From Paracoccaceae bacterium (GTDB lineage Bacteria > Pseudomonadota > Alphaproteobacteria > Rhodobacterales > Rhodobacteraceae): 6,540 bases of DNA. The stretch is taken from assembly GCA_007121115.1 (NCBI GenBank), contig SKMI01000166.1:1-6540 (forward strand). The letters are read 5' to 3'. Positions within the stretch are counted from its first letter, which is position 1, and each line of letters begins with the position of its first letter. The notes beneath the pieces are model-generated. The model saw nothing but the letters and a program-made list of their open reading frames with translations, did no database searches and was not told the origin of the DNA. The translations under genes were made by a program, and so were the position numbers. Below are positions 5,704-6,540 of the stretch, piece after piece.

Positions 5704-5725
5704 CGCGATGGTGCCGCGATGGTGC
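5704..5725. repeat. Perfect 11-bp tandem duplication in the rsmB downstream gap
   Basis: CGCGATGGTGC occurs twice with no gap (5704-5714 and 5715-5725). No coding role is apparent. It is the third short head-to-tail duplication in this window. Confidence 0.85.
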
Positions 5726-5783
5726 GTTGTGGATGGGGTCGGTGCAGGGGTGGGTTACGCCGCCTCAACGCAGGTGCGCGACG

Positions 5784-6540
5784 TTACCGCTCCACCTTAC
5801 CGACTCGCAGCCGCGCCATGAAGAACCCGTCCAGTCCGCCGCGCGCGGCCCAATGATCCGGGCGGGTGCGCCAGCCGCCGTTGCCCCGCGCGCGCCAGAC
5901 GGGATCGGCGCCGTCCAGCGCCGGATATTCCACCCGCACGCCCGTGTGCCGCGTCAGCGCCGCGGCAAGCTGGTCCTCGCCCTCGGCGGGCAGCAGCGAG
6001 CAGGTGCAATAGACCACCCGCCCGCCAGGCCGCAGCAGCCCCGCGCCCGGGTCCAGCACCCGGTCGAGCAGCCGCGATTGCAGGGCGATCAGCGCCTCGA
6101 GGTCCTCGGGGCCGCGCACATGCGGCATGTCGGGATGGCGCCGGATCGTGCCGCTGGCCGAACAGGGCGCATCGAGCAGCACCGCGTCGAAAGGCGCCTC
6201 CGGGCGCCAGTCCAGCGCATCCGCCACCACCACCTGCGCGGTCAGCCCGGTGCGCTGCAGGTTTGCCCGCAGCCGCGTCATGCGCGCCTCGGACACATCG
6301 AGCGCCGTCACCGCCGCCCCGGCCGCGGCCAGTTGCAGCGTCTTGCCCCCGGGTGCGGCGCAGAGATCCAGCACCCGCTCGCCCGCCCGCGCGTCCAGCA
6401 GCCGCGCCGGCAGGGCGGCGGCGGCGTCCTGCACCCACCAGGCGCCCGCGTCATAGCCCGGCAGCGCGCTGACCGCCCCCGGCGCACCATCCCTCAGGCG
6501 CAGGCTGCCGGTGGGCAGCACCTCGGCGCCCAGCGCCTGC
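5784..6540 (-). CDS. rsmB: 16S rRNA (cytosine-C5)-methyltransferase, RsmB/NOP family (5' partial)
   Basis: The frame runs off the right edge of the window; 251 C-terminal residues are visible, ending in TAA at 5784-5786. This is the SAM-dependent catalytic domain. The N-terminal NusB-like RNA-binding domain expected for RsmB would be outside. Visible motifs in order are DLCAAPGGKT (SAM-binding motif I, about residues 58-67 of the visible part), DVSEAR (ribose-binding acidic strand), DAPCSASGTIRRHPD (motif IV, cysteine codon at 6162-6164) and YCTCSLLPAEGE (motif VI). By analogy with the E. coli enzyme, the nucleophile is the second cysteine of CTCS, codon 6000-6002, and the motif IV cysteine helps release the product. 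RsmB forms m5C967 in 16S rRNA. The IRRHPD string favours RsmB over other RsmB/NOP paralogues, but without the N-terminus a sister m5C methyltransferase remains possible. The GTG at 6519-6521 is an internal Val codon: family-like sequence (ALGAE) continues upstream of it. Confidence 0.92.
   Translation of the reverse strand, partial: QALGAEVLPTGSLRLRDGAPGAVSALPGYDAGAWWVQDAAAALPARLLDARAGERVLDLCAAPGGKTLQLAAAGAAVTALDVSEARMTRLRANLQRTGLTAQVVVADALDWRPEAPFDAVLLDAPCSASGTIRRHPDMPHVRGPEDLEALIALQSRLLDRVLDPGAGLLRPGGRVVYCTCSLLPAEGEDQLAAALTRHTGVRVEYPALDGADPVWRARGNGGWRTRPDHWAARGGLDGFFMARLRVGKVER

Larger units (their letters stand above)
5450..5783. other. Gap between rsmB and the heparinase-like gene: hairpins and short repeat, no convincing gene
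   Basis: This is about 330 bp, or about 260 if the heparinase-like gene starts at the TTG. Open frames on both strands here are rich in Arg, Pro and Ala, overlap the flanking genes and match no family I recognise, so I call none. It holds a long imperfect hairpin (5582-5617), a shorter one (5634-5654) and a perfect 11-bp tandem duplication (5704-5725). I see no convincing sigma-70 promoter, although one for the heparinase-purH-lspA unit would be expected here if rsmB is transcribed separately. In some relatives, as I recall, a small conserved gene (DUF1674) lies near rsmB; its signature is absent here. Confidence 0.6.

Noticed and set aside
5403..5768. Minus-strand frame of 121 codons filling the gap after rsmB.
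   Set aside because: It overlaps the start of the heparinase-like gene, has Arg/Pro-rich composition, no convincing ribosome binding site and no recognised motif.
5509..5856. Plus-strand frame of 115 codons across the same gap.
   Set aside because: It overlaps the 3' end of rsmB in antisense and has no domain or start signal to support it.

Overview
The window is a GC-rich chromosomal segment from an alphaproteobacterium. It is most likely from the Rhodobacteraceae/Paracoccaceae: codon third positions are mostly G or C, and the order rsmB, heparinase-like gene, purH, lspA, DUF3035 lipoprotein is one I associate with that family. The family assignment is recollection and inference; no 16S or other marker gene is present.

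Layout. Positions 1-825 (+) hold the 3' part of a beta-hydroxyacid dehydrogenase (3-hydroxyisobutyrate dehydrogenase family) whose first residues lie left of the window. Positions 826-1021 separate this gene from the end of a converging gene. This gap is packed with hairpins followed by an AT-rich tail and looks like a bidirectional terminator or an intergenic repeat element. From 6540 down to 1022 everything is on the minus strand. In transcription order it reads: rsmB (5' end outside the window), a structured gap of about 330 bp, a heparinase II/III family gene, purH, lspA, and a DUF3035 (BamF-like) lipoprotein gene.

How the genes relate. The last four minus-strand genes are tightly packed: 34 bp, 1 bp and 55 bp apart. 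They probably form an operon mixing purine biosynthesis (PurH, the final two steps to IMP), envelope biogenesis (signal peptidase II and a lipoprotein it would process) and an enzyme with a polysaccharide-lyase fold. rsmB encodes a 16S rRNA m5C methyltransferase and may be a separate unit, because the gap after it holds two sizeable hairpins.

No mobile element, CRISPR array, tRNA, rRNA or clear new system was found. The observations most worth checking are small in scale: a four-hairpin intergenic element with repeated TTC loops and a possible alternative fold; a 15-bp tandem repeat that lengthens the signal-peptide n-region of the lipoprotein; a 15-bp tandem duplication that copies the last codons and stop of the heparinase-like gene; and a perfect 11-bp tandem duplication upstream of that gene.
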